From Rhinolophus ferrumequinum (Eukaryota; Chordata; Mammalia; Chiroptera; Rhinolophidae): a stretch of DNA of 64,000 nucleotides. The stretch lies in NCBI RefSeq assembly GCF_004115265.2, contig NC_046292.1, positions 16,453,501 through 16,517,500 of the forward strand, written 5' to 3'. Below are positions 18,310 through 33,300 of the stretch, one piece after another; within the stretch, counting starts at the first letter, position 1; each line of letters opens with the position of its first letter. A program made the translations under genes and the position numbers. Under the pieces are notes generated by a model, which saw nothing but the letters and a program-made list of their open reading frames with translations, ran no database searches and had not been told where the DNA came from.

Positions 18310-21300
18310 CTGTGCGGCAACAAAACAACCCACCGTTAGGGCCTGTGCTCAGCTCCCTGAGGTATCGTGGGTGGATGAGGCCCTCCATGGGGAGGTAGAG
18401 GGGTAGGCCATCGGGGGCTTTTTCAAGATACATATGCCACACATCCCCTTTACCTCTTAGAGATTCCTCTAAATATTGGGGCTTTCGTAAAGGGACAGGA
18501 CTGCCGGCTCTTTACTTGAGGGCTAGCCCTAAAGCCTGGGTTGTCTCAGAGAGAGAGATTTTGGCTGTGGTTACCTAGCAAGTAGATAACCCAGGAAGTA
18601 GGTGACTCAGCTTTGGGGTCGTCTAGGGGTACCCTCTGGAGATGGTGGCTCACACTGTTCCTCACTCACAGGTCCCTAAGGGCCTGATAGAGGGGGAAGG
18701 TGGGAAAGGATGAGGGATAAAGGGCGGCCAAGAGAGTTTTACTGGAAATGGCTCGTCTGGGCTGTCACATTGAGCAAAATGCCCTCCAGCCTCTCAGATG
18801 GGTGAAAGCCACACCGGAGCCCTGAGTAGCTCAGATGGGGCCTGCCGTGGGCCCTGGTGCTTTAGCAGATGCAGTGCCGGTGGCTAGATCGGGGCTGCAA
18901 TGTGATTTGTGTGGTTTATATAGGGCTTCACATTTTAAAAATTAGTTGCCAACAATTGAAAATTGGGAGATTTCACATTATAATCTGAAATTCTGACCTC
19001 TCTTTTAAAAAATGTGAAGATCTGGCCACACGGGGCCTGTATTCCCAGGGGACAGTCTGGGCTGTCCTTTAGACAGGAGGTGAGCTCCGGGGCCCCCACA
19101 GTGCCCACCACTATTTGACCCCGGCAGTGGCCTACTCTCCAGGGTCCTACGTTACCTGCCTGCATGTGGAAGCTTCAAAGCCCCATGGGTTTTCTATTCC
19201 AAGTCCACTCCCCCCCATTACCTGCCCCCCGTTCAGAATCCCCTGCTGGGCCACGTTCGGAGTTAGGATGGAGGGGAGACCTGAGGCCTAATTGCTTTGT
19301 GTCCTGATCACTGCATTTCAGTGAGAGCGGGGGTCCCTGGGCCTCTGTCCTCTGCTGCTTTGGGGCCTTCCTCAGACCTCTCCCTCCTGCCCCACGTACT
19401 GCTGCTTACCAGGGAGTTGGGAGGTGTAGGCGGCTTGGTTATGTATCTGTAGCTCAGGTAGCAGAGTCCTGCCACCAGAAAGCCCATAGAGAACAGGAAG
19501 GCACCCGAGAAGGAGTAGGTCCACGTCTGGTCTGTGTGAGCAAAAAAGGCCAGAGCAGGAAGGGTGAGGCTGGCATCTGGGCTGGGCCCATCCCAAGTGT
19601 GGATGCTGCAAACTCAGGGCTTTTCCTCCCCTCACCTCTCAGGGCCAGGCTTGGGAAACCTCTCCTAACCTGAATATTTGCAGGGCTGGGACAAGAGCTC
19701 AAAGACAGGGCCATCCACTGCATGTCTAAATATTCAGAATTTGTAAATCATATTTTCACACTAAGTAAAACATGCTCTATGCTCCCACCTTGACAAATAA
19801 TGTGCTTTTCAAAACAACCTGGAAGGCCAGGTTTGAAATTTGAATTCTTGGACTCATTGGGGACTGTGCTGAAATGTGAAGCCCCTAGCCCACCCGGCTC
19901 CATCCCATACTGCTATGGGCTTTGCGCATAGGATATGGAAGCCTCAGCTCACATGGCCAAGCTCATCCATGTCCCCCAACAAATAGCCACCTATTGGCCA
20001 CTCTTTGGGCTGAAGGTCTGCACACCAACGGAGTGTCTCCCCTCAGGAGGAAGGATGCAAGGAAGAGATCTGCCTAGACTGGACAGAGGCTTGGGGCATT
20101 TCTACAGGGAATTTTGGGGTCCCAGGTAGTCAGGGTGTGGTCTGGAAGGGAGGTCACAGGGCGACCTATCTACGTGGACCTAAGGACTCTTTATCTTGTG
20201 GGGAGGGCCATGGCCAGAGCAGGGTCGGAACGGGGTTTTCTAAAGTGGGTCCCTCTTGCCTGGATCTGAGGACAGTCCTGACTCCCTGCTGGGGGGGCGG
20301 GAAGTGACAAAGGGAGGGCTCTGTCCTCCCCACCTCCATAGCAAGGTAAGGGGCTGGGTATCAGGGAAGACCTTGCTCAGGAGGGAGCCGGAGGCATCAC
20401 CCTTTTTAAAAGGGAAGGAGAGGGGCGACTGAGGGCTTTAGAGCTGAGCCTTCTCCCTGTGGTCCCGCATCTTTGGGATGGGCACAGCCAGTTCTTGATA
20501 TGACACGCTTCCTGTCACCAGCCCAAGTGAGCCTGGTGAAGGGCTTGGTAAGGAAGAGGTAGTTGGAGTTTTTTTTGTAAAAAATGGCAATTTGTTTTAT
20601 CCAGGGGTCTTGACTCTCCAAGTCACCCTCCTGTTCGTGGCCCCGTGTGGCTTCGGCTTGGGGAACTGATCACCAGCTGCCAATGACCTTGGCAATCACT
20701 GTGAACACTGCGAGTTGCTGGAGCCTCTACTTCTAGCCCACTCCTCTCTCTTCCTCCAGCCCTGTGGCTCAGACCTCGATGGGTCATCTTCCCACTTCAG
20801 TGGTACCCTGTCCCCTGTAACATGATACTCCTAGCACCGCTCCAGGGAGAAGACAGACCCGAATGTCTCTACGTGACATGCCTAATGGAAAACACTGCTC
20901 CTTGTACCAGGATAGGATAGGGACTTGGAACATTCCCGTATACTATTTCACCCCTGGGGAGGCAGGAAGAAATAATAGAAATAACACTGGAGTGTGGGGT
21001 ATTAGAGGTCTGGCTCAGCCACCGATATGCTGAGCATCCTTCTCTCTGCTGCACGAACCTCTCATTTATTAATAACAGTAGCCAGCAATTATTGAATTCG
21101 TACAATGTGCCATGAACTGTGCGGGGTGCTCTACCTATGTTATCCCACCTAATACAGAGTGCCAGGGATGCTCCCTTCTTACAGATAATGAAGCTGATTC
21201 TCAGAGAGGTTCAGTGCCTTGCCCAAGGTCACACAGCTATTCAGTGGAGAAGCCAGGGTTGACATGTATAACTCCAAAGCTTAGCCTCAGAGACACTACA

Positions 21301-24300
21301 CAAAGGTGCCTTAGTTTCCTCATCTGTAAAAATTAGGTACAGGATGAGATGACCCCTAGAGCCCTTTCCAGCATCAAGATACTGGGATGTCGCTCTGTGA
21401 CCCTCCCAGATATTCTGAGAGGTAGATAAAGTGGAGATTCTGGACTCTGGGAGTAAGACAGACCCTAGAATATGCAGGCAAGGGCAGAACATAGCACTCT
21501 GCAATGGAAGTAAGAGGAATAAATGTGCAGTAGAGGGGATTAGCTATAAATAAAAGTGGTGGTTAGTGCTCAAGCTTCAGGATCAGATGAACCTAACTAT
21601 GTTCACTGACCAGCTGTGTGGTTACCAGCAAGTTGCTTAACATCTGTGAGCCAGAGTTCCTCCTCTGTAAAATGGGGATGACGCTCCCCAACTGGCAGTG
21701 TTGTTATAAAGATTAATTGAGAAAATATAAGTAAAGCTTTTAACCCAGTGCTTGGTAATAGAGCAAGTACTTAATAAATAGTAGGAATTTTTATTAACAT
21801 TGTTTTTGAGGATATGGGGTCTTCTATATGTCAGCAGGGAATAGCCAACTAGAAGTGTGATTTATATCAAAGTAGCTCCAGTCTTAGAAAAAAATGGTAT
21901 CACAGGAGTGGTCTGCATGTTGTCAAAAAGCTGGGTAGGGCAGAGGTGGGCCATGAATGGGTGAGATGGGTCTAGTTCGGTCCTAGGGAGAGGGTCATGA
22001 ATCATCTATACGCTCCCAGCGGAGTTGCCTGTAACGTTGGTTCCCTTTTTCTAGTACTCCTCTTGCCAAGTTCTATTCTGGTCTCCCCAATGACCCTATC
22101 TACAGGACGGGCATGCCCCATGCAGTGAGCCAGGAATGGCTGTCCCACCAGGTATATCTTCCCCTGAAAACTAATGCACTGGGACTGTGGTGGAGAACTC
22201 AGTCTCCTGTGTGCTCTTGAGTTGAGTTTGTGAACAAAACTGAGAACCAGAACCTACCTGATGATGTTTCTACCAACCTGCAGTTGTATCCTCAGGCCCA
22301 GCCTCGCCGCCACCTCACCTCTGTTTATTAGAACAGAAATCACCTACTGACATCATTAATCTAAACAAGACGACTAAGGTAGAGACTGTTTTTCCAAGTC
22401 CATCCAACCAACTGCTATCACTTTCACCCTCTAAACTTGTTTCTCTGAGCGTTACAGGATTTCTATTTGTCTATGAAAATAAACACTAATAAAAATATCA
22501 CAATGCTTATGACGAGCATCGAGTTTCAATGTGCCAGAGGAAGGGAGCATGGGACATCATCTCACTGAGATGATGACTCAAAACTATTTTTATTGTAGCA
22601 CAACGGTGAGAACGTGGTCTCCAGAATTAGGCCTAGTCCTATTCCTCACCACCTGTGTGACCTTAGGCAAGTTACTTAATCACTCTGAATCTGTTTCCTC
22701 ACCTGTAAAATGAGGATGATAATAGTACCTGCCTCATAGATTGCTGGCAGAATCCAGTACCATGTATTTGTAGGATTGCACTTAGTAGTGCCTAGTCCCT
22801 GGTTAGCAATTCAGAAATGCTCATTCTCCTCACTGTTATTATTATTTGACTTTGGAAGATATTAAGGGATTTTTTTTATCTTATCTGTTCTCCCCCCTGT
22901 AGATTATTTCCCAGAATATCTCACCTAGGTTAATATTAAGGTGAAGTTGCTTTGTCAGGGTACATACTAAAGTTGCCAGAGAGAGGAAATCTGGACATAG
23001 GCTGGAGGGTGGAGATTAAACATGTGCAATGATAACCCATCGTCTAATGCATTTATGGATGAACAAAGATTGACTTTAATAACCCTTCTGGTTTTTCAGA
23101 GCACTGCCAAGCCTCACCTTGGTTACAGGGAGAAAAGCACACAGTCAAGACTTGAATTCAGGAAACCCACGTACCTCCGGCTTCAGCCAAACTTACCTGG
23201 CAGTGTCTTCACTCGGCATTCATAGGGGGCACTCTCTTTGGACCACTCTGGAACAAAAATTACGATGGACCCAAGGAACTCCGTGTCAGGGGTCAGGCCA
23301 ATGAACTCATATTCTCTCTGCTTCCCTGCGAGGTGCTGAATTTGACAGAGAACCCGGAGTGACTCCTCTTACACTGCAGTCTCCATATGGAGCCCAAGCA
23401 AGCCTGCTCATCCTATGCCAGGCTTACTGCACTTAGTGAAATGGTTCCACCAGCTCCCCAAACCAGAAACTGCTGGACCAGTCTGCAGTACTGCATTCCC
23501 ATTCTCCTGCCTCTGCTTTATCCCCAAATCCAGTCAGTCACCAAGCTCCATGTACACTCACTTAGAACAGTGTCTGGTACTCAGTAAACGCTCAGTAAAT
23601 TCTAGCTGCTGTTGTTACCCTTGCTATTATCACCACCGTCATCACCATCACCACCACCACCACCACCACCATCCCCACTACCCCCCATCACCACCACCAC
23701 CACCACCGTCACCACTACCCCCCATCACCACCACCACCACAACCGCCACCACCACCACCCTTACCATCATCACCACTATCACCACCACTACCATCACCAC
23801 CCATTTATCAGGAGGCTATAGCCATCATGAATGTGTATGTGCCTGATAATAGTTTCAAATATACACAGAATCAAAGGGGAAAATAGATAAATCCACAGTT
23901 GTAGTTGGAGATTGTAACACTCTCAGCAATGACAAGAACAATAGAGCACCCCCAAATCAGAAAAGACATAGAAGATCTGAATGACACACTTAGCCACCTT
24001 TATCTAATCTATATTTATAGCACATTCCAGCGAGCATCTACAAGATACACATTCTTTTCACGTACACATGGAATGTTCACTAAGATAGGCCATATGCTGA
24101 GCCATAAAACAAGTCTCCATCAATTTACAAGGACTGAAATCATATGGAGTATTTTTCTGACCACAAACTGAATTAAATTATAGAATTAATAACAAAATAT
24201 TCAGTAAAACCCCAAATATTTACCAAAAAGTCGTTGTGATAAGGCCCCTCCCCGCTCAATAATCTGGAATTGCTCCCACTGACTATTGAAATAAATAACG

Positions 24301-27300
24301 ATTCCTCCATCCACGATCCCAGATCGCTAGAGCATAGCCCCAGCCTGTTTCCTGGAGTTTAGCTCCCATGGTTCCTCTCCATCAGTGCTTCTCAAACTTC
24401 AGGGTGGGTAAGAAGTACTGGGGTTGCCCTCTAAGATTCAGCTCCCAGGGGGACAGCTGTTGGATTTGATTATGTAGATTGGAACGGGGACTAAGAACCT
24501 GTATTTTTAACAAATGCTGCAGGAGATTCTGATGCCATTGGTTTGGGACCATGTTTTGCGAAATTGTTCTATGTGTCCCAATGCTCTGGTCAAACTGGGA
24601 AGTTTTGTGCTTTCCAACAATGTCCTAAGTTTTCCTGCTTCTCTCTGTGATCATTGTGGGTCAGTATAGGCCTGTGTGTGTGTGTGGCGGGCGGGGGGGG
24701 GGGGGTTCGGGGGGGGAGGTGGGCTTTGAACAGAGCTGGATTTGAATCTTGACTATGCTATTATTTGCTAAATGATCTTGAACAAGTGACTGTTAACCTC
24801 TCTGAGCCTCTGTTTTCTCATTCAGAAAATGAAGATAATAGTATCTCCCCCACAGGGTTTTGGTGAGGATTGAGTGCCGTAATAAGCATACATTCTGTGG
24901 CACACCTCAGAAATTGGTATTGGCACCAGAAGGTTTTCTGTTCTAGAGGTCTTGCCAGATGTCTCTGAACTGCCATTGCCCCTCTCCCTTCCCTGCCTCC
25001 ACTGTGCCCAACATAGTACCCTTATTTCCCTCCACCTGTCTGAATTCTTGTTTTAACTCCGTCCCCACTCACTAGGTTCTAAACTCCTTGAGAGAGGGCA
25101 TAGCCATTTAGTGGAATTATGGATTAGTGGCACATGCTGTGGGGAAATACTATGTATTTTCTGAATACAAAAAGATATAACTTGTATGTTGTTTGACAAT
25201 TAATGCCCTTGTCATCCGTCTTTTATTATTGCTGATCTTAAGACACTGCCTGTACCCAGCTCCCGTGAATAGTGGAGAGCCAGCAAAAAGAACTACATCA
25301 GTAGCAACTGATTCCAGCATTTTCCAAAATGGACACCTGAGGATATTCTGTTAATTGAGGTTGTTCCCCAGGATGTTAGAAAGGATTAGGTAAAAATTAA
25401 AAAAAAAAAAAATATATATATATATAGCTCAAAATAAAAGGAGTTTCTCTGGTCAAATAAATTCGAGAGAGGTTGTATGAAACAAATTGAAAACAGTCTT
25501 TGCAGGACTTGTCAGAGACTTTAGCATGCTATTGTGTGTGTGAATGTACTAGAGAGAGGTGGTGGACATATTTTGGGAAATGCTAATTTAGATAACACAT
25601 CTTTTTACTGAAAGCAATGCAGATCTAATTGAGAGGGAAATGATTTCCTGGACAGGGAAGGACCAGGGTGGCACATCTATTTACCATGTGGTACGTGTCG
25701 TTGATGTGGAGTTCTAAGTGGTAGAACAGATCATTGAATATGTCCTCCATGGTTAGCTGGTGGCCATCCTTTCCACGAATGGGCGTGTAGCTGGGATGGA
25801 CAATCATCTGGATGGATCTCACCTTGGGGATACAGGTCACGTCAGGTGGTTTGATGGTAGCTGGAAAAAGGATGACAGAAAAAAGGAAAAGAAAAAGTCG
25901 GAATCTGTCAGTAGTGTCTGAGGCTGCCCTGGGCCGTGGGAAATGAATGCTTCCCTGCTCCTCCCACTCCAGCCCCAACTATGCTTCCTTCTGAAAGAAT
26001 CAGCTAAAAAATCAGGCAAGAAGAGAGAAGTTCTGCAAGCAACTGGTATTTGGGTTTAAGGCTGGCAAAGGGATGACCAAGGGTGAGTAGGAAGAACCCA
26101 GGGAGAGGGTTGCTGGCCCCCTAGTTTGATCATGCCCTTGGCTTAGCCCCCACACATCCGGATCCATCTATCCCCACCTGAGTCTGCCTGAAGCATCTGT
26201 CCCGCTATTGGCAATGATAGCTTTGGGGATTGGTGTCACTTCAATGACATATCCTAAATAATGTTTGGGGAACCCAATATTATTGATTCAGCCTCGACGA
26301 CCAGGTCTAAGAGTTTAATTTTCTTCAGATGGAACTTTCTAAATAATCAAATGACATTTACTGGTTTGCACACCCCTTTGGGAATTGGATAAATCCTATG
26401 ACTCTTCTGTCCTCCAAAATGTAATATATACAAAAATATTGAATCCCTCAATTTCAGGGATTCATGAATCCCACTCCCCTTAAAGTAATTTATAAAAACC
26501 TTCAAGGCTCCATTGACCTTCAAGATAAAAAACAACTGAGCTAAAAGAATGATTACTTCCATGTTGTTTATAAAATTGAAAAACTGAGTTAGGGCGGCTG
26601 GATGGCTCAGTTGGTTAGAGCGCAAGCTCTGAACAACAGGGTTGCTGGTTCAATTCCCACATTGGCCAGTGAGCTGCGCCCTCCACAACTGGATCGAAGA
26701 CAATGAGCTGCTGTTGAGCTTCTGGAGGGGCAGCCGAATGGCTCAATTGGTTAGAGCGCGAGCTCTCAACAACAAGGTTGCCAGTTCAATTCCCGCATGG
26801 GATGGTGGGCTGTGCCCCCTGCAACTAAAGACTGAAAACGGGGACTGGACTTGGAGCTGAGCTGCGCCCTCCACAACCACAACAACTTGGAGCTAATGGG
26901 CCCTGGAAAAAAAGTGTTCCCCAATATTCTCCAATAAAACTTTATAAAAAAAAAAAACACCAAAAAACCCCTGAGTTAAACGTCTTCAAAAGTGAATTAG
27001 GGAAGTAAATCAGAGTACCTCTCTGGAAAGCATCATTTTTAGCTGTGAAATATCATACTGTGGAAAAATATTTAATGGGCATGAGCAAATGTTCGTGATA
27101 CCATTATATGAAAAACAAAAGAAAACAAGATACCATTACATGAAAAACCATTATATGAAAAGATACCATTATATGAAAAACCAGATTACAAAAGAGTACA
27201 TACAGTTTCTAGTAACTGTGGTTATGTTTAAGTGTTCAGATTATTTTGGGCTGCTTTTATTTGTCTTTGCATTATTTCTGTATTTTCCAAAACTTCTACA

Positions 27301-30300
27301 AGAAACATGTATGAATTGAACAAGACAAGAAAAGATAAATTTAACTTGCTTAATTCAATTTTTATTTTCTTAAAAAACCATGTGGCTGTTAAGTCAGTTA
27401 GTGAACATCACCTGCTTAACTTGTGAGGAGAGTTTGACAACACATTCATTCATTCATTCATTCATTCATTCATCAATTATGCATGGAGTATCTCCTACGT
27501 GCCAGGCACTTTGCTAAGGGCTGGGAACACAGTGCGTTCTCCACCTATACACGCCCTCACTGAGCTCATGTGTCAGTGTGGGTGGCTGAGGATACACAAG
27601 TAAGCAAACACAATCATTGCAGATTGGGATATGAGCTATGAAGACAGCGAACAGTTTATTGTGACAGAGAATACGAGCTGGTGATCTAGTGAAATCAGGT
27701 TGAGGGCTGGGAGCGTGGGCGCTCACTTAGGAGATGATGTTGAAGCTGAGAGCAGACTAAGGATTGGAAAAGAGTCAAAGGAGAAATGGGGGCACCAAGT
27801 TCGGAGGCCTCGGCTGTAGTCGAGGGAAGATGAAGGTGGTCTGAACTAGGGAGGTCGGGACGGAGATGGACAAAGATGAACGAGTGCAATGGGATGTTCT
27901 CCAGTCAGGACGCCTTCCCTAAAAGCCACATCCCCAAGCCCCATCCCCCACCCCCCAGAGGCAGAGCCCTTCTGGGCCATCCTCCTCCCCGCCTTGGAAT
28001 AAGAGGGGCTCCTACTCACTATGCTGCTGTGAGTTGAACCGGTCAGTCATCTTGGGGGCTGACCGGACTCCCCTGCTGATGGCGGTTACCCTGGCATAGT
28101 ATTGCTCCTTGAGTTTGCCCGTCTCCATGGTGAGGTTGCAGGATTTCCGGGTGATCTGCTGGCAGCCCTTCTTCGCTAGCCACTCTCTCTGTCCGTACCT
28201 GTAGGCAAGGGAGGGGCTGGAGCACAACTTTAATGAACAGGCCTGGCATCAGGCCTGTGGTTTATTAATAATGATAATGATATCAAATATTTACTTAGCA
28301 CATTCTGTGTCCCAGGCCTTTTATGTGTATGATCTGTTAGTCCTCACATCGATCCTGTGAAGTTCATACATTATTCTCCTTCCTTTTCAAATAAGGAAGC
28401 CGAGGCTTAGCAGTAAAATTTGTCCAGGTGTTTGAAGCATGCCGTGGGGAGCCAGGATGTGAACCCAGCCAGTCCTGAGTCCACACTCTGGGCCCAGCGC
28501 CGCCATAATCCTTTGCGGCAAGCACTGTTATGCCAACTTTACAGATGAGGGAACTGAAGCTCAGAGAGGGCAAGTGACTTGTCATAGGATGAAGTGGCAG
28601 GACCAGGAACGAAACCCAGGTTTGCAGATTCCCGAGCCCGTGCCAACCCTCCTCCCTTGCATAGGAAAGGGAGCATGGGCTGGAGGGCGTGGACACAACT
28701 TTTTGTCGACCTAGTTTCATCAATCATAATGAAACAATTATTTGCCAGGCACTGGTGTCAATGACTGTCTTATTTCATCCACCTAACAATCCTATGATGA
28801 AGGTACTATCACTATCTTTATGGGTGGGGAAACTGAGGCTTGGAGTGGTTATCCAACTGCCCAAGGTTATATAGGTGAGAGCGGGTGTTCAGGCCTGGGC
28901 AGTCTGACTCTAGAGCCCTCACTTTTAACCATTATTTTTCCTCTCTCTGCAAAAAAAAAAAACCCATAAAAGAGCAGAGCTATATTTGAGTGGGGGCGCT
29001 GTGTAACACCAGTCTGGGTGGGGGATGTGGGAACATAAGGAAGAGGGAGATTTTCTTGGAGGGGTTGGTTTCAGAGCAGAGTTAGAAGAGGTCGTATTGG
29101 GAGGGAAGCCTACGTCTTATACTCGACACTGTAGACTGTATCTGGAGCGCTCTCCGGCCCACTGTCCCAAGTCAGGATGTTTTCGAAGTTGCTGGACTGG
29201 AATTTCACGTGCTGAAGAAGATCCGAGGTTTCCTCAGCAATGTGAACTGCAGGAAGTGGGAACAGGGTGAGCAGATGGGCTCATGGACCCCACCCCCCCC
29301 AGCCTTCTATAAACTGCCCAATTTATTAGACTGGGGGAGTGAGAACTAGCACCCACTCACCAGAGACTGATCACTGTCTATCACTGCTCTCCTTTACTTC
29401 TTAGTTTCCTTTTCATGGAGCTATAATTCACGTTCCATAAAATTCACCATTTTAAAGCACACAATTCAGTGGTTTCTTAGCATATTCACAAAGTTGTACA
29501 ATCATTACCACTATGTAATGTCAATGCATTTTCATCACCCCAAAAAGAAATTCCATACATTAGCAGTCACTCTGTCTTCCTCCCCGCCCCCCAGCCCTAG
29601 GCCACCACTAATGCTTTCTGTCTCTATGGATTTGCCTATTTGGACTTTTAATATTAATAGACTTATACAATATGTGGCCTTTGTGTCTGGCATCTTTCAC
29701 ATAGTGCAATATCTTCTAGATTTCCTTTTCATGGCCAAGTAATAGTCCACTGTATGACTACACCATATTTTATTTATCCAGTCGGTGGATGTTCAACAGT
29801 CGGTGGACATTTGTGTTGTTTCCACTTTTTGGTTATTGTGAATAAGGCTGCTGTGAACATTTGTGTACAAATTTTCAAGTGGACATATGTTGTCAGTTCT
29901 CTTAAGTGTATAGTTAGGAGTGGATTAGCTGGGTCATATGGTAATTCTATGTTTAAGTTTTTGAAGAACTGCCAAGATGTTTTCTAAAGTAGCTGAACCA
30001 GCTTACATTCCCACCAACAATGTTTGAGTGGTCCAATTACTCCACATCATTGCCTACATTTGTTGTTGTCTCTCATTCACTTCCTAACACCATCTGAAGT
30101 TGGTATCCTCGCCCATATTTTAGAGATAGTTAACTAAGATGTCTAAGAAGTAACTTGCCCAGAATCAATAATTTCAACCAAGGATGGAGAAGATGTTTAT
30201 GAATTCCTGCCTCTCTGCTGGCTAAACCCATCCCTGCCCACCTACTATGTGCCTTCTTAGGGAGGCAAAAGTTGCTTCTGCAGTCATATGGACTTCGTGG

Positions 30301-33300
30301 TGGGGAGGGATGCTGACTGAGGCCACATATGGCAGGGTGACCTTGCTGCTTAAGCAATCAGAACTTCACTTTATCTCTAAAATGAGAATAATTTGACTTA
30401 CCGAAATATAAACAATAATGACAACACCAGCAGCTGACATTTATGAAATGCACATGAAGTGCTGGGCACAGGGCTAAGCCTCTTACTTCATTAAATCCTC
30501 AAGATAACCTCATGCGACAGTTACTGTCATTATCCCCATTTTATGGATGAGAAAAACATGAGGCTCAGAGAGGGTTATTTGCCCAGGGTCACAGTTAGAA
30601 TGTGACAGAGCCTGTAATATTCATCACAGTGCTGGACTGGTTGTGGGGTGGATACAGTAGGGCAATGTCCATGAAAGCATTTAGCACGTAGTAGGTTCTT
30701 ATATGAGTGTGTTGAGTCTGAGGGGAGGGGACCTGGGAAAGCAAGAGATTCACCATATAGGGAGGGGTCTGTCCTATTTACCCTCTCTTCTGCGGAAAGC
30801 CTCAGTGGCTTGAACTCCTGTTAATGGGACCAGCTTAGGGAGGGTGAGGAGAGAGAGGAGGGGAAAAGCTGGCCCTGAAGGAGTTCAGGGCCATCTCTTC
30901 CAGCCTAGGCCTTTGCCTGGTCTACTGCTGCTTATATCAAGGAAAGGGCAGTAAAGGCCAGTGCCTCAAGAAGGGGTTTGGGGAGGGCTGTTTTCTCCAA
31001 AGCAATCTTCACTGTAAACGACAGCCTTCGACTTGTAAAACTCTTCTCTCAGCCCTCCAAATTTGGTCTGTAGAAAGGAAGAGGGTGCAGGGAAATGGCG
31101 ACTAGGGCTGGCAGCTGGCTCTGAGCATGCTCAGAAGGGCTGGTTGACTGGGTGGGAAATAAACAGGTGCAGACCTAGTGGACTTGAGGCCTTGTGTGTA
31201 CCTGTGTCTTTGATATGTGTGTGCACTCCCTCTGGATGTGACCATGAGCACCAGCAGGCACAAGGTATAAGGGAGGGGATAGTTATTTACTCCCCCACTC
31301 CAAGTCTACATACAGTACTTCTGCAAGAGGGGTCCATGGGCTTGAGGGCCACCTACGGGGATGGGGAAGAATATTAGGACAGGACAGCCCAGTCCTGCTG
31401 TGCATCCACTGGCTAAATCTAAGGCTGCACTCCTCTCTGAATCTGGGTTGGTCAGGCCAAGCAGCGGCCGAAATCCTTGTGTTCCAGGATCCCTGGAGCC
31501 CCCAGAATGGGGTGTATGGGACTAGAGGTCCAATGTGATGGCTGTGCGGCTGAGCCCCAAGGTGTGGCCAACATCTTGTTTGGATCTGAGTCTGGGCAGA
31601 ATTAGGATCTGCTCTGGAAGGAAGGGTCCTGGATTCAGGGCTGGGTCTGAAGTTGAGGGAGGGAGTCTACTTGAGGTCAGAACTGAATGGTGGCTTCCGG
31701 AGGGGTGGTGAGGTCAAGGGTAAGAGAGAAAGAGAGACAGAGTGGGGTTTGGGAGGAGGCCAGGGTCTGTCTAGAGGTGGGCTTAGCCTCCCCTAGTGGT
31801 GGCTTAGAGTCTGCAGTGGGAAGGTTGCTGGTTGGGCTCAGGATTCTGGTGGGCTATGTGTGTTGGGGGGAAGATGTTGGCTGAGGCAGGGACATGCTCG
31901 GGAGGTAATGGGCCAGGTTGGTGGAGATTGGCACCACTTTTCAGGAGGGAACTGAAGTTGGCTTCCTGATGTGGGGTTGTGGACCTTGGCTGGTCCCCCT
32001 TCTTTTAAGAGGTGTTGAGGGCTAAGAAGTTCTCCCCTCTCCTCCCATCCCACTCACTCTTCCTTTTTCCTCCTCAAATCCATCATCTGTCCCTCAACCT
32101 GTGTTATTTCTACTTCCTGGGTGAAAGTCTATGTTGTGAAATCCTGGAAAGACATGTGTTGTCAAGACTGACAGACTGGGGGCGGCCGGGTGGCTCAGTA
32201 GTTAAGAGCGCAGTGCTCATAACGCTAACGTTGCTAGTTCGATTCCCACATGGGCCAGTGAGCTGCGGCCTCCACAACTACATTGAAAACAACGACTTGA
32301 CTTGGAGCTGATGGGTCCTGGAAAAACACACCGATCCCCAATATTCTCCACTAAAAAAATTAAAAAAACAAAAGACTGATAGACTTTATAAAAGGAAGTT
32401 TTTTTCACATTTTTATGAAAAAAAAATTTTGCGTGTGTGTGAACCAATTGGGAATCTGAGGAAAAACAAACAATTCAGCATGCTCTGGAATCATCCTAAG
32501 AAAGCTGGGGTGAGGGAACCTGGTTTCCCTGGGTAACCTTACTAACTCTTAACAATCTCCTAAGAGTTGTTTCCCTGGGCGCCCCATCTTAAAGGGCCAG
32601 CAGCCTCCAAGATTCCCAACTGGATAGATGGGGGTCTAAAGGAACAGATCTCTTGGGGTCTCTTGGGGATGCCCCATGTCTTCCTAGCTCATCACAGGAC
32701 CAATGTGTTGGGCCCCGTGTGATGCCAGGAGGAGGACAGACAGGAGGAGCCGGGGCAGCAGCTGGAGACACTAGATCCAGTCAGCACTGGCCAGGGACAT
32801 CAGCAAGGGGACTGGGAAGCTCTGGCCCTTCATGTGCCCACCCTGCACTTGACCTAGAAGGGGCCTTGTACAGGCTATCTCCCCCTCTACAGTCGGGACT
32901 ATGCTTTCGCTTCCTGAGAAAGTTCCCGGAATTTGATCAACTCTCAGGGAATGGACACAATCTAGGATCTCACATGTCTGCCTGAAAGTTCTCCGTAATG
33001 GTGAATCAAAACATCCACCTAATTGGATTTGAAAACTACGTCCTTTAGTCCTGTTTTCAAAAGGACCCTGCTATTTCAAGACCTATTAATGCGGCAGACT
33101 TGGCCACTGTGGGAGAAAATACTCTTTCACATCTAGCAAGAGGGACTGCAGGGGCCCCCACAGGGTGTGGAGGGAGGCAACGGCCAGACTCAAGCTTTGT
33201 CCACCCGTCCTTCCTCTGTGTCCCCTTGTCAGGCCAGTGCCAGCCAGACGCAGAGCAACAAACGGTATAACTTCTACCAGGACAATCTGACGCCTCAAAG

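Larger units (their letters stand above)
18310..23196. other. IL22RA1: IL22RA1 introns 5 and 6: MIR-bearing, otherwise unique
   Basis: Intron 6 (18310-19409) shows nothing recognisable. Intron 5 (19532-23196) holds three MIR copies (21065-22835, listed). No additional exon, RNA gene or young mobile element was seen. Confidence 0.6.

Noticed and set aside
23619-23805. CRISPR-like array
   Set aside because: Triplet microsatellite without unit/spacer structure; window is mammalian.
23415-23846. His/Pro/Thr-rich open frames over the CAC/CAT tract
   Set aside because: Pure product of a trinucleotide repeat inside an IL22RA1 intron; no start context or family.
26630-26780. Possible tRNA genes
   Set aside because: A-box and B-box words belong to the heads of tRNA-derived SINEs; no full cloverleaf or genic tRNA seen.
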